NCBI GenBank assembly: GCA_004380135.1
Contig: QXCR01000026.1
Location: forward strand, 343,309-407,308
Source of the DNA: Stemphylium vesicarium
Taxonomy: Eukaryota; Ascomycota; Dothideomycetes; Pleosporales; Pleosporaceae
Direction: 5' to 3'
Length of the DNA: 64,000 nucleotides
Numbering within the stretch: position 1 is the first letter of the stretch; each line of letters begins with the position of its first letter. Shown here one piece after another: positions 1 through 13,097 of this stretch. The notes beneath the pieces are model-generated. The model saw only the letters and a program-made list of their open reading frames with translations. It did no database searches and was not told the origin of the DNA. The position numbers were made by a program, and so were the translations under genes.

Positions 1-1758
1 GACAAAGAACTCATGACCGATGCTCAAAATGCTGAAGCACGCGAGCATGAGATGGGTCTTTTGGAGGCAGTAAGGGATCATCCCATGGCTTGCTTCTGGG
101 CTTTCGTCTTTTGCTTCACTATTGTAGGTCCCAGCACTCGGTATATCGAGTCTTACACACGCGCCAAAGCGTTTTTCGCTAGCTTAGTGCTGACCTCTAC
201 TAGGTTATGGAGTCTTTCGACATGTTCTTGAATGGTAACTTCGTTGCTCTCAAGGCTTTTAAGGAACGTTACGGCGTTCAAGTTGCTGGGGAGATTGGCA
301 AAACCATTCCCACGAAGTGGCAGAGCTCTCTCTTCCAGGCTGGTCAATGTGGCGCCTTCATTGGTGTCTTCCTTGCTGGACCGATCACCAATCGTCTCGG
401 TTACCGATGGACTACCCTTTTGGCCCTCATGCTTATGAACGCCACCATCTTCATTTCATTCTTCGTAAGTACCTTGTCTCTTTCATCGGGGACCTCCTTT
501 AATGACAACCATTTAGGCTGACTCACTCGCGGTACTCGTCATTGGTCAAGCGTTTGAAGGTATTCCTTGGGGAATGTTTATTGCCAACTCGCCTGCCTAT
601 GCTAGTGAGGTTGTACCCCTCGTCCTCCGTGGTGCCTGCACGGCCACTCTTCAGTTGTCATGGTCTATTGGTAGCATCATCGTTGCCGCCGCCACCTACG
701 GTTTCAACATGCGAACCGATGAATGGGCTTGGAGAGGCCCTCTTGCCCTACAATGGGTGTTCCCCGTAAGTACACGCCCTTCTTTATTGTCGAAAGTGAA
801 CTAATCATTCTAGACTCCGCTCATGGTTCTCATCTTCTTCGCACCCGAGAGCCCTTGGTGGCTCGTACGAAAGGGTCGTAAGGATCAGGCTCTCAAGTCG
901 ATCAAGCGCCTCGGCCGCAGGGACGGAACCCAGGCAGCCGCTGAAGATACCCTTGCCATGATGGAGCGTACTGTTGAGATTGAAGCCCACACCGGTGGTC
1001 AACCCACCCTCCTTGACCTTTTCAAGGGAGTCGATCTTCGCCGAACAGCCATTACCTGCTTGATCTACGCTTCCCAGAACTTTGCTGGTAATCTCATCGC
1101 CAACCAGGCTACCTTTTTCTTTGAGCGTAAGCGCCTCATCGCAATATTCTCAAAAACAGCCAACTGACTCACCGCAGAGGCTGGAATGTCCACCGACTTT
1201 TCCTTCAAGCTCAACTTGATCAACTCGTGCCTGCAACTAGTCGCGAATATCTGCGCCTGGCCCCTCAGCGGCTACTTCGGTCGCCGAACAATCTACCTCG
1301 GAGGTACCGCCATCAACATCATCCTACTCTTCATTCTCGGCATCTGCGCTTCGATCCCCCAGACCCAAGCTACCAACTATGCCCAAGCTTGTCTCGGTAT
1401 TGTCATCTCCTTCGTCTTCGCCGGAGCCATGGGTCCAATCTCATACTCTATCATCGCAGAGGCATCTTCGGTCCGTCTCCGCGCCCTGAGCACAGGTGTT
1501 GGTCGTGCCGCCTACTACGTCGCCGAGATACCCATGATTTACCTGGCCTCGCAAATGCTCAACCCCACCGGCTGGAACATGGCCGGAAAGTGCGGATATG
1601 TCTGGGGAGGTACAGCATGTGTTTGCTTCGTCTCGGCCTACTTTGGTCTCCCTGAGTTCAAGGACCGCTCGTACCGTGAGCTTGACATTTTGTTCAACCG
1701 CAAGATTTCCGCCAGGGATTTCAGCAAGACTGTCATCGACTACCGGGAGAACGAGTAG
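1..1758 (+). CDS. MFS sugar transporter (alpha-glucoside/maltose permease-like), 5' partial
   Basis: This encodes a 12-helix major facilitator sugar porter of the fungal maltose/alpha-glucoside permease group, expected to import a di- or oligosaccharide with protons across the plasma membrane. Exons are 1-123, 204-464, 517-765, 814-1126 and 1178-1758; every junction keeps the frame. Family marks seen are ESFDMFLNGNFVAL in the first helix, PESPWWLVRKGR after helix 6 and the QAGMST region after the central loop. The frame is open from base 1, and homologues carry roughly 30 more N-terminal residues, so the ATG at 13 is probably internal and the true start lies outside the window. The beta-galactosidase gene lies 1.25 kb downstream on the same strand, which makes a galactoside substrate possible, but the sequence does not prove substrate choice. 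Confidence 0.9.
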
Positions 1759-3009
1759 AGTGTTCTGGCCAGGAAGCGGGTGTTGGCGCGAGTGCGGAAA
1801 ATTACATGCCTCGGCTGTGGCGGACGACGGAGTGGCGCGCTTTTCCAACAGCCTCACGAGGGGCTCGGCCCGTGCTTCGTCGCATTTCCTGCAAGCGATT
1901 CTTAGGCCCTTAAACTACTAGACTCTGCGCCATTATGGCATTGTAAATATGATGATTACGAAGCATATTCCACCTTATTCTCAAACCGTCTTTTCTCATG
2001 GTAAGCAAATATCTAATTCAGCTTTGGAGCCTCTATCGCTGGTAGGTATATATACCTACCTCGGTACCCAAGTCACGCCTTGCCAGAATCCACGTCACAG
2101 TGGGGACAGCTAACCCCAGATAACCTAGCTTTCATAAGCATCGTGATATGTGGTCCGACACACTCCTTCCCACCGCATCTGCGCTTGGATGTTTGTGGGG
2201 CCGCTCGGGAGGATGCAGGCATCCTCATGTTTTGGGGATGGCATAATCAGATCATACGATCACCAGCATCTGTTTTAAAGCTAACATCTTCTTCACGAAT
2301 GCAAACTATATTGACGATGGAATAGAAGGTAGCTCACCTCCTTCAGATTTAAGTCAGCTATAGCCGAGGCTAAGATGAATCATAGTCGTAGATATATCGA
2401 AAGATTATGTTAGCATTCTCTCTTCGCAATTTCTTCAACGCATCATCCAGACCCTCATTTTGGAACAAGATCACCCGAGAAGTACTAGGCACGCATGGCC
2501 TCGGAGTGCGAATGTGCGGTGTCGAACGGCTACCCGTCAGATTGGAAATGACGCCGGATACCACGACCAAACCAGCCCCATTCCGAACTAGCTACCCCAG
2601 CCTCTCCGCAACCTACCACATGATCCCTTGCAAAAAAACACCCCCAATTCTCCGGTTTCCTGTTCCTCGTCTTGGAACGGACGCAAACAACTCGAGATCC
2701 CCGTAGCACTAACGCCTTGCAGCAACCCTTCCGCAGTCCGACACTGCGTCCGATGGCTCCGATATGTTTACCCGGGCCTCGGCGCACCCGGTGGAGCGTC
2801 TCTACATGGGCATCTCAATTCCACCATTAAGACGGCCTGTACATCCCCGCAACCCACGATGCACTCCATCATAGTATGGCCTTAGCGTCTTGTTCGCAGG
2901 TCGTGGCGACCGGGGTCATGGTACCTGCGTAGTGCTCATAAACCGTCTCAATGTCCGGCAGAATGGTGGCAGCGCTTATCGGCCTCGAAATTTTCACATC
3001 TTAAATACC
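1759..3009. other. Intergenic, transporter to beta-galactosidase
   Basis: No supported gene was found. This stretch should hold the transporter 3' UTR and the promoter of the downstream beta-galactosidase. A TATA-like run lies near 2046-2056, but it is too far from the 3010 start to assign. Confidence 0.6.
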
Positions 3010-6000
3010 ATGAAGACTCTTGTAGGGCTCTCGTGGCTCTCGGCCCTGTCATCGTTGGCTACGCTGCCGAATGGCTCTAGTGTTGCTGCTCAGAACAACG
3101 CACCTAGTGCGTGGCCGCTCCACGACAACGGTTTGAATGATGTCGTTCAATGGGACCATTATTCCTTCAAGGTGAACGGAAAGCGTCTTTTTGTTTTCTC
3201 TGGAGAGATTCACTACTGGCGTATCCCTGTTTACGAGGTCTGGGAAGATCTGCTGGAGAAGATCAAGGCAGCTGGTAAGCATTGCTACTCGAACAAGCAC
3301 ATTTCAGACCCACCTAACAACAATAAGGTTTCACGGCTTTCGCCTTCTATGGCAACTGGGCCTACCACAGCGCCAACAACCAGACCTTAGACTTTGAGAG
3401 CGGTGCCCATGACTTCACCAAGCTCTTTGAGATTGCGGAACGCGTCGGTCTCTATGTCATCACGAGGCCGGGTCCTTATGTCAACGCTGAAGCCAATGCC
3501 GGAGGTTTCCCACTATGGCTTACTACAGGAGCTTACGGCACCCTCCGAAACGATGACCCGCGATACATCCAGGCACTGGACCCCTATTTTTCCAAGTTCT
3601 CTGAGCTCACCTCTAAGCATCTCGTAACCAAGGGCGGAAACGCTCTGGTTTACCAGATCGAGAACGAATACGGCGAGCAGTGGGAGGACTCCGTGGAGAA
3701 AATCCCCAATGAAAGTGCAGCAAACTACATGCAAGCACTTGAAGACCTGGCCCGAGCCCATGGTATCGACGTTCCTCTTATCCACAACGACCCCAACATG
3801 AACACCAAGAGCTGGAGTAAGGATTTCGCGCCTGGCTATGTCGGAAATGTCGATGTTGCTGGCCTCGACAGTTATCCCTCTTGCTGGTCTTGCAACCTTG
3901 ATGAGTGCACCGGTACCAACGGCGAGTAAGTATCAAGCATCACAGTTGCTCGGGGAGTGCTTATTAACACTTCTTCCCAGGTACGTTGCTTACCAGACCA
4001 TCAACTACTTTGATCATTTCAAGGAGGTATCACCCACCCAGCCAAGCTTCTTCCCCGAGTTCCAGGGCGGTTCCTACAACCCCTGGGGTGGACCAGAGGG
4101 CGGATGCCCTGGCGACATTGGTGCCGATTTCGCGAACCTCTTCTACAGAAACTTGGTCTCCCAACGTGTTACCGCCATTTCGCTCTACATGATGTTCGGT
4201 GGAACGAACTGGGGTGCTATTGCCGCTCCGGTCACAGCCACATCATACGACTACAGCAGCCCTATCAGCGAGAACCGCGAGATTGGCGCCAAGTTCTACG
4301 AGACTAAGAATTTGGCCATGTTCACTCGTGTTGCCGATGACTTGACTGTTACCAACCGTCTTGGAAACTCTACTTCATACTCCACCAACTCGGCGGTCGA
4401 GGCCAGCGAGCTCCGCAACCCTCTTACCAACGGTGCCTTTTACGTTACGATCCACTCCACCTCGTCTTCCGCGACCAAGGAATCGTTCAAGCTCCATGTC
4501 AGCACATCGGTTGGCAACCTTACTATTCCTCAGCATTCTGGTTCCATCGTCCTCGATGGCCATCAATCCAAGATCCTCGTCACCGATTTCGCTATGGGTA
4601 ACAACACCCTGACTTACTCTACTGCGGAAGTCCTCACATATGCTCTTGTTGACTCCAAGCCAGTTGTTGTGCTATCGACCGGTGTTGGAGAGTCTGTTGA
4701 GTTCCATATCAAGGGTGCTACCAAGGGCTCTCTCGTTAGCAGTGGCGCTGGCTCGAACGCTACTTACCATGCTGAAGCCCATGGTGTTACCGCCAACATT
4801 CAGAGCGTCTCTGGCATGGGTGTATACCAGTTTGACAATGGCGTCAAGGTTGTTGTCGCTGACAAGCCTACCGCGTACTTGTTCTGGGCTCCCAACCTTT
4901 CCAAAGATCCCTTTGCGCCTGTTGACCAGTCTGGTAAGTAACTCGTCATTGTTGTATTAACATTGAAAAGCTAACATATGTTTAGTCTTGGTTCAGGGAC
5001 CATACCTTGTCCGCCATGTAGCTCTCGATGGCAGTGTCCTCGCTTTGAAGGGAGACATCATGAACAGCACCGACATCGAAGTCTTTGCCAGTGGCAGCGC
5101 TCAAACACTCGCCTGGAATGGAAAGGAGCTCTCAACTTCTCGCACTTCATACGGTACCCTCAAGGCCCATGTCTCCGCTTTCAACAGCACTATCGCCCTA
5201 CCATCACTGGACGACTGGAAGGTCAATGAAGCTCTCCCTGAGAAGGAGCCCGAATACGATGACAACGGTGCCGCTTGGGTTATCGCAGACCACCTCACCA
5301 CACCCAACCCCACTCAACCCGACACCCTTCCCGTTCTCTACGTCGACGAGTACGGTTTCCACAACAGCTTCCACCTTTTCCGCGGTTACTTCGACGGCTC
5401 CGCCACTGGCGTCGAGCTCTCCGTACAAGGTGGTCTCGCATTTGGCTGGAGCGCATGGCTCAACGGCGAGTTCATCGGCTCGTGGCTCGGAAACACGACC
5501 CTCGGAGTGGGCAATGCAACCCTCTCCTTCGGCAACGCAACCATGCACTCCAACTCCACAAACGTTCTCCTCATCGCCCAAGACAACACGGGCCACGACC
5601 TTCGCGGCGGCGCTACGGACCCCCGCGGTATCTTGCGCGCTTCCCTCTCCGGCGCAGCAGACTTCACAACCTGGAAGATCGCCGGAGAAGCCGGCGGCGA
5701 ATCCATCCAACTCGACCCCGTCCGCGGCCCCCTAGCTGAAGGCGGTCTCGTCGCCGAGCGCCTCGGCTGGCACCTTCCCGGCTACGATGCCTCGAACTGG
5801 ACCGCCGGCTCCCCCTCCACAGGCTTCACAGGTGCAGACATCAAATTCTACCGCACCACCTTCCCGCTCAACGTCCCCGCCGACGTCGACGCTTCTTTTG
5901 CTTTCGTCCTCAACGCCCCGGCATCCAAGACGCTTCGCGCTCAGCTCTTCGTAAACGGATACCAGTATGCAAGGTTCAACCCGTACGTCGGCAATGAAGT

Positions 6001-6202
6001 CAAGTTCCCGGTTCCACCGGGCATCCTCAACTACAGCGGCGAGAACGTGGTTGCGCTGAGTGTTTGGGCGCAGGAAGAAAGTGGCGCACAGGTCGAGGTG
6101 CAGATGGTGCAGGAGTTTGCGGTTGAGAGTAGTTGGAGCTCGAGGTTTGATGGAGAGTATTTGAGGCCTGGGTGGACGGAGGAGAGGCTTGCTTATGCTT
6201 GA
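3010..6202 (+). CDS. lacA: Secreted GH35 beta-galactosidase
   Basis: This enzyme hydrolyses terminal beta-D-galactosyl residues from lactose, galactans or xyloglucan side chains, probably outside the cell. Exons 3010-3274, 3328-3925, 3981-4933 and 4986-6202 give 1010 residues, matching the roughly 1000 residues of Aspergillus and Penicillium LacA. Residues 1-28 look like a signal peptide. The GH35 core shows the RPGPYVNAEANAGG signature near residue 135, the acid/base glutamate in IENEYG (about residue 202) and the nucleophile glutamate in FFPEFQGG (about residue 314). Beta-rich C-terminal domains with several N-glycosylation sequons follow. A sugar transporter gene lies upstream on the same strand. 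The gene looks intact. The lacA name is by family resemblance. Confidence 0.95.
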
Positions 6203-6501
6203 GTGGGTGATGTGTGTAGCTTTGGTGTAGAATTTATGAACGGATGAATGTTTTAGATGTAAAATTTGCAGTCGGAAGTCTCGGTTTATCATTGTCTCCT
6301 TCACCTTGTGATGTCCTCGTTACGTGTTACTACATTGGAATACTGTTGTGGAGTGAATATACATAGCAACCATGATAACGTAAAGATATAAAAGGCCTTT
6401 GAAATGAACACTTTGAAAAGTTAAGAGTAGAATAAAGGAACAAGACAGTGTGATCCTAGACTATAACCCTAACTACATCGTGAGAGATTTCTACATTCCA
6501 C

Positions 6502-8105
6502 TTAAGCCCTTGTTTCGCCTGCCCGTCTCTTTCTCGCTACGAATTCTAGCGTATCTTTCTGTATAGCTCCAGCTATCCAAAACCCTTTGGGTTCGAAATG
6601 GACAAAGTCTGTGAAATTAGTCGCCATGTCGTCTACGGATGCTTCGCCCAGGACTTCAGATTCGGAGCATTTGAGTATTTCGTCTACGACTTTGCTGGTT
6701 AGTATCCCCCAATGCCATTTTATATGTAGCTATGGACGCCCCTCGTGTAGTGCAAAAACGAAAATGTAATTTCGTGATGACATATCGAAAAAGATGCACG
6801 CAAACTCGCCATCATGTATAATGAGGTCGTGCAATATGAACTGTATGTTTTCGAGAGTTCCGGAGAAATTCAAAAACACCTTGTCTAGCCGGAATGGAAT
6901 TGAGCTTCCTAGAGTTCCCTGTATACCTTTAAAGGCCATCCAGTGCTTTGGTAACGTAACCACAAGCATTAAGCGCTGGCTATTGGTGAGTCGTAGTGGC
7001 ATACACTCTTCCACAATTTACATGGTCACCGAATTGGCGTCCTGAAACTCTTCTTCGCTGATTCTCGTTCGATTGCTTGGCAGTCTCATGTATGTCTTAG
7101 GCCCGGAGCGTTCGAGCCAGACGCCGACGTACTCCCTTCCGGAACTTGTACAGTTCAAGATAGCTTCGATTCGGTTTTGTTCTATCACTATACAGGGAAA
7201 TGTGATATGTAGCCCGTGGTTCGTCATTTCGTAAGTAGAATGACCTTCCTGAACTTTCGCTTCAGTAGGTCTTAGATCGGCGGCATTGGCGAAGAATGTG
7301 GGTGATGGCGCGAACAGACTCGTATGGCTCTGTACTTGGTCTTGGAAATTCCACGCAAAGATCATGTGCTCGTTTGTCAGTTTGATGATTTCCAGCTGCA
7401 GGCGATAGAAAGCTTTCTCGCCCTCGCCGTACAGCATAGGCATATTGACATCAACGAGTCCAAGTAAGCAGTACGCCATGTCCTTCAAGCGGGTTGTTTT
7501 CCTGTTAGATGCCCAGCTAAACTTAGCCGCGATGCTGGCATCTTTGATCGTGTTGCGATTAAGAAGATATCGCTTGCCGATTGTAGTTGCTGCATGTAGC
7601 AAATCGATCCGGCTCGATTTGGTACCAAGAAATTGCCAGTTCGAATCGTAGAACTCTAAAACATCGGGTGCGAGTAGCTCCTGAAGCGTCCAACCTCTCG
7701 TGAACCAGCGTGATGTCTCGAATTCTCTCATCGTGCGACAATGATCTTGCAGTTGCTCATTTCCATCTGCCGCTTCTTGGTTGGCATGGCAGTCTGATAT
7801 GTAGCCATAGCAGATTGCAGCATCCCAGTACCACCTGTAAATTGAGTTAATCGCCTCTGAGAGCTCCGCGCTACTCTTCTTGTCGATACAACAAGTGTAA
7901 CCCAAACCCATTCGAACCTAGCTTTTACTGCTTGTACATAGCATCGCGAGATCTTCTTGGGTCCGGCCATTTTCTCTGCGTGGGGCTTGCCGATGTCATC
8001 GAACGTGACTTCCCCGTCACCACAGGTGTAGGAGAGGATGACAGAATCGGGGATATCAGTGACGAACTAGCGGAGCTTGAGGGTGCTGGCATCTAGCAGC
8101 CACAT
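6502..8105 (-). pseudogene. HET-domain (vegetative incompatibility-type) pseudogene
   Basis: This is a decayed member of the HET domain family, whose active members trigger cell death when genetically different hyphae fuse. Read from the ATG at 8105 on the minus strand, the frame shows the HET start (LLDASTLKLR), then a TAG at codon 13 (8067-8069). The usual YTWGD is YTCGD. A single base is missing near 7898, between WVWV and TCCIDKK. The next part is conserved (SSAELSEAINS, RGWTLQELLAP, YGEGEKAF). TAA at 7018-7020 and TAG at 6730-6732 then interrupt the same frame, which otherwise continues in protein-like sequence to a stop at 6502-6504. With three nonsense codons and one frameshift it cannot make a full product. 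No intron explains the breaks. Confidence 0.88.
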
Positions 8106-8593
8106 GCTGTGATGAGGGTTCGATGTAGGAATGTAGGAGAAATTGTTTCGATGGGATTTTGGAGCTGAGAGGATGGTGGATGCCTAGATGCGAGGCTGAG
8201 CCTAGGTCCTTCTCGTTTATTGCAGGGCCTGATGCAGCCACCACCCGATGACCACACTTTTGCGCTTGGTTGAAGACAACGAAGGCGGGTGCGAACGTCA
8301 TTGCTTATTGCTGACAACCCGATCAGAGAAGAAACGCTTCAACGACTTCGATTCTTGTGATGATAGCCTTGCAGGACGCAATTCAATCACTCTCCATTGT
8401 AGTACTATGCCACGCTAGACGCGCATGCTGTTGAGACCAAAAACAAAAAACGCTCAATGCCTAGCACAATCATCAAAAACATGCGCTGACTAACTCCATG
8501 TCATAATCAGCCCCTAACTCCAAAGCGAAAATGCAATCAAGTCTTCCCAGAAGCACAAGACATTGGCTTCTAACGAAAAAGATGCGCCGAATT
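8106..8593. other. Intergenic
   Basis: Nothing gene-like was found. It lies upstream of the HET pseudogene and downstream of the chitin synthase activator stop codon. Confidence 0.55.
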
Positions 8594-11500
8594 TCACATA
8601 ACAACACAGTTCTCCTCCTGCTGCTTTTGATTCGTCCTACTAAGACGTTCGCGCTTCATCTGGACCTTACTTCCGCCACGCTTGAGCTCTTCAAGACGCT
8701 CTTGGGCTTTAGGGAATTTGTATGCTACAGGATATGTCAGCGACCACGCTTGATTATATGGCAACTGTTTGAAACTTACCGGCAGCTCTTCCATACCACC
8801 GCTTAGCCTCATCTAGACTCCGTGGGCAGCCTATGCCCACTTCGGTGAAGTAGCCCATGGCGAACAAAGCCTTTGGTAGGGGAGGCTCCGCACATGCTGC
8901 TTTACGAGCCCAGAGATAGGCTTCGGTGTCACTTTGTTCGAGAATGCCGGAAGTGCCTGTCAGGTACCAGCCTGATAACGCGAGTTCACTTTGGTGCTCT
9001 TCTTGAGCAGCTGCCTTGGTGTACCAACCGATACTTGTGCGCGCATCGATTGGGCAGCCCAACAGTCCATACTCGTAAGCCTGACCGAGGCGGAATTGAG
9101 AGAACTTGTAGCCGAGATCTGCAGCTTGGTGGAAGAGTTGCAGCGCATACGCTTCGTCCCGAATGATGCGCTCGTTGCCAGTCTGCGCTTCGTAGATGAG
9201 CGCTAGCTCGTGAAGTGCATGTGGGTTGTCTCGGTCGGCGTTGTCGGCAGCGCGCTTAAGCATGTTGATGGCCTCGGCGAAATTTTTCTGCTGACCCAAG
9301 AGCCCCTTGAGTAGAATCATGCCCATCTTGTACAACGCAGGGGAGTCACCCAGTGCCGCCGCACGTCGGTACCATTGCACGGCTTTGAGCGGGTCTCTCT
9401 TGGTGCCTCCTCCTTCCTCATGACCCATCTCACAGCAGACCGCTGTCCGATACGCACTCGCAGCGTGTCCAGCTTTCGCGGCGGATTGGTAAAGAGTGAA
9501 TGCCTCCTTCGTGTCTACCTGCAGACCAAGAAGTCCCTGGCCGTAGCAGTCGGCAAGGTAAAACATGGCATCGGGTGATCCATGGCTGACCAGCTTCTTG
9601 ATGATCTTGTGTGCTTCAACGATGAACTTCTCGCGATTCTTGTTCTTCGTCCGAGCGTCGGCTGTGCCGCCTTCATCAGCGAGTACGCTGGAGGCCTCGA
9701 CAAGCTTCTTTGACAGCTTCAGGCCTATGACAACATCGGAAGAGTTTTGCTTCCAGCTGTTGCGCAGCCTATTCAACTCATCGTAAGTTACAGGGTGTGA
9801 TGCTACACTATGCCCGCTATTACGCTGTGCGGAGGAGTGCTGACTTTCGACACTTGGGCGTCCTGGTTCGCTATTGTATTGTCGAACTGGTGGTGGTCTT
9901 GAACCCTGTGGTACCGACTGTGGAGGTGGCTGTGATTGCGGCGGTCCTTGCTGCATCAAGCCCGCTCGCACAGGCATCGGATGCGCTGGTAGTGCGTCTG
10001 GGTTAGACCGCGGTTGAGTGGTGCCAGGCCTCCTGCCTAACGGATCGCTGGGATTACGCCCAGGGGCAGGTGCAGCTGTTCCTGGCCGTGGTATTGGGTT
10101 GCCAGGTGGCGCAGGTGAAGCGTAATTCTTCGTGTTCGGCGGGGGCTCTGAGTAGGTAGTCTCATCCGAGTAGCCCCTTTGTACTCCTGGCGGGTGACGG
10201 CCGTACCTGGGGTCAAAGTTCTGTGGCTGACCTTGCATGGGGCCTTGGTTAGGCGGTCCGCGTTGCATGTCATCCACTGTCATCCCTTTAGGAGGTGGTC
10301 CTCGACCTCGAACGCCGTTCGGCAGTCTATTTGGACCTGCGAACCCAGTGTTTGCTCTTGGCAGACCAGGCATTGGAGGGACATCTGCGGTCATTCCATG
10401 CACGCCGTTCGCATATTGGTTATTGAGATCGGGCTGCGATCGACTTCGTGACATTTGCCCGCGGGCGTACTCGTCGGGCCAAGGCCTTGCATTTGCAGGA
10501 GCGGTCGGCGGGGTATAAACAGGTCTTTCGTTAGCGGGAATCAAATGGTCGTCTATGGAATCGCCACGGCGATGTTTGTTATTCGTCTCTGGGATAGCAT
10601 CAAAGTTGGGCATGTCAATCGCGGATGCCATACTCTTGCGCTCCCCAGGTTCATAGTAATCATCGTAGAAGTTGTCCAACCCCTGCTCGTCGGGTTGCGC
10701 TTGTTGAGGCTGGCGCGGGGCTTGGTATTGGGGTTGGGGCTGATGTTGATACTGTTGCTGCTGATACGGTTGTTGCTGAGACGACATTTGCGGCATCGGG
10801 GGTCTTTGTCCTTGCTGCATCGGAGGCCCATTCTGTCTTGATCCGCCAGCGGTAGAAGGCCTGGGTGGAATATAAGTTGGCGACGTAGGGCCATAGTAGC
10901 CTGTCACAGCGCCAGGCTCAGCGAACTGCTGCTGGCCGTTGTACCCGCCACCTCCATTCCCATTTGGCACGTTTTGCGGCATCGTAGCAGAGCGCTGTGT
11001 GTTCGGGCCAAAAGCTCGCTGAGAAGGAGATGTAGGATCAGATGTACGGTGCGGTGGCTGCCTTCGACCCGCATTAGCATTCATTGGCGGCGGTCGCTGA
11101 CCTGGCGGCATTCGATTTGGAGGCTGCCGTTGACCTTGTCCCTCGAAATGCCCCGAATCCTGCCGCATGGTGGGCTCTGGTCTCCCTTGCTGTCCGCCTC
11201 GGTTCTGAGCCGGCACGGGCGGCTGCCCTCGTCCTGACGCCCCCCGGGGTCTCGACTGACCCCCATTTTCTTTCATGTTCATTTGCGCCATGCTTTGATC
11301 GATCGTGGAAGCCGGGCCGGTCTGCTTGGGTTTCTGCGCAGGAAAGGTCGGAAATGGATTATCTTGAGGCAGGCTCTTGGGTGCTGGGGGATTCAGCAGG
11401 GAGCGATCGAGGCCTGTATATGGAGATCAGCATCTTGCTCAGTACCGGACTGCGCGATCTTCATCGTACGCGCGGACAGCGCAACATACCTGGCGGCCTC

Positions 11501-12009
11501 AATCCATTTCGGCCTTGCTGTTGATTTGGTGGGGGGCCATTTCCCCGGCCAGTCGGTCGGCTTCGAGGGTCTGGTCGCTGTTGGGGAGGTCGCTGCTGCG
11601 GTGGCTCATTGTGGGCACGCTGGTTCTGGGGAGGCGGTCTCCGTCCTTGGTTTTGTGGAGGGGGTGGCTGTTCGTAATACGGCTCGTTGTATGCCTCTTC
11701 CTGGTAGTACTGGTCATGCGGCGGCGGCGGTCGGCGGCTTTGATTTGGCGGGGCCTGTCGCACGTATCCGTTCATATCTTGATAACCGCCATGTTGCTGC
11801 GCATTCCCCCATCCCCCCTGGTCATAGTGGTCGTTGTCCCATTGCTCATTGCCTCCCTGGTCGTAGCCGTAGTCATAGTATTGCTGATCGTACTGCTGGT
11901 CGTAGTGATTGTCGTAACCCTGCTGCTGCTGTCCTTGGTTTGGTCTTCCTTGGCCGTGGTATTGTTGCTGAGGGTGTGCGTAGTTGTCGTATTGCTGCTG
12001 GTGTGCCAT
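8594..12009 (-). CDS. chs4: Chitin synthase activator, Chs4/Skt5-like, with Sel1 repeats and CaaX box
   Basis: In yeast, Chs4/Skt5 activates chitin synthase III and anchors it through septins at the bud neck; this homologue should do the same at septa or hyphal tips. Exons on the minus strand are 12009-11490, 11413-8780 and 8724-8594, giving 1094 residues. The first 650 or so residues are low-complexity and rich in Gln, Pro, Tyr, Gly and Asn. From about residue 750 a run of Sel1 repeats follows (ADCYGQGLLG, SAAKAGHAAS, WYRRAAALGDSPALYKMG, AYEYGLLGCP). The last exon ends in CVVM, a CaaX prenylation box; yeast Chs4 is also prenylated. The junctions keep the frame, and the third exon is needed for the CaaX end. 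The N-terminal start is the first ATG of an open Gln-rich exon and is likely correct. Confidence 0.9.
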
Positions 12010-13097
12010 GCCGGCGGTGTTATCGGGGAAAGCGTGGGCCCGATGCTGTCTCTCAAGAGGCTAGCGAGCAAGTGATAGTCGCGTCCGAATGGCGGGGCTT
12101 CAGCTCTTAAAAGTGCCAGTGTAGGCGCGCTCTCGAGGATCGGTGCTCGCTCGGCCTGTTTGTCGCGTAGGCAGTCAGTCGACGTGGGGATTCCGCTGGT
12201 AGTGTTGGACGCGAACAGGGCTGTGTGGTACTTGGCAAGGGTCACACAAAATTAAAGAAGCGTCATATTGCCACAAGGAACAGGGAAGTCAATACGGGGG
12301 CGAGAAGTGAAATGGTGAATGAAGGATGTCGATAGGTACAACATCGACTACAGGTGGTCGGGAATGGACGCCAATTGGGGGTTGCGGCTTCGCTCCTCAA
12401 ACACGGGGTGAAGTGCGATTAGTTCGATATCACGTTTCAACTCAAGGTTGCTGACTTGCCCATTGAGCGCCGTAACAACCTTGCATGGACGTGATAAATG
12501 AGAAAACATGCCATTCTAGCTTCCCCGGGCGCTGAAACGCCGCACTAAGTGACTAGGTTTGCTTTGGAAAGACGAATCGTTGTCGCTAATTAACAGCACG
12601 CGGGTAGATTAGATGAGGGCTGGGAGACGACAACAACATCAGCTGGAGGGACTAGAGGACAGGTGACGGTCCGTTTCAGCGCCACGCAGTAGAATACTAA
12701 TCGGTTCGCATCACGCATTCCCTATACGAAGCAAGTCGCAGAGCCGCTGAAGATCATACACGTTATGCAGTCCCAAGACAGTCTACCAATGAGCGCAGAC
12801 ACGCCGATGCTGATCGCGGTACCTTGAGCTCGGGAAAGCTGTTCGCCGCAACCCTGGAGCTGGACCCACTGACGAGTCCCGGTGGCGGTGCATGCAGAGC
12901 CCACGTGAGCTTCGGCGTGGCGCAGAAGGCTAGCTTCTTTCCACAGTGGCGCTTGAGTGGATCGTCGACTTCACCACTTTGGCAGCGTAGATAGGTTTCC
13001 ACCAACAGCCACGACACCTTGTTCCGTCTTTGCCGAACCACAGGAACAAGCTATACGGTTCATTTCTACCAACAGCCAAGCTCACAGACGAGTCAAA
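12010..13097. other. Divergent intergenic region
   Basis: No gene is supported here. It is the shared upstream region of the minus-strand chitin synthase activator and the plus-strand CBP4 gene. Short open frames on the minus strand at 12722-13041 have no intron support or recognisable motif. Confidence 0.6.

Noticed and set aside
10455..12110. Several 90-275-codon plus-strand frames opposite the chitin synthase activator
   Set aside because: They are shadows of the Gln/Pro-rich minus-strand exons.
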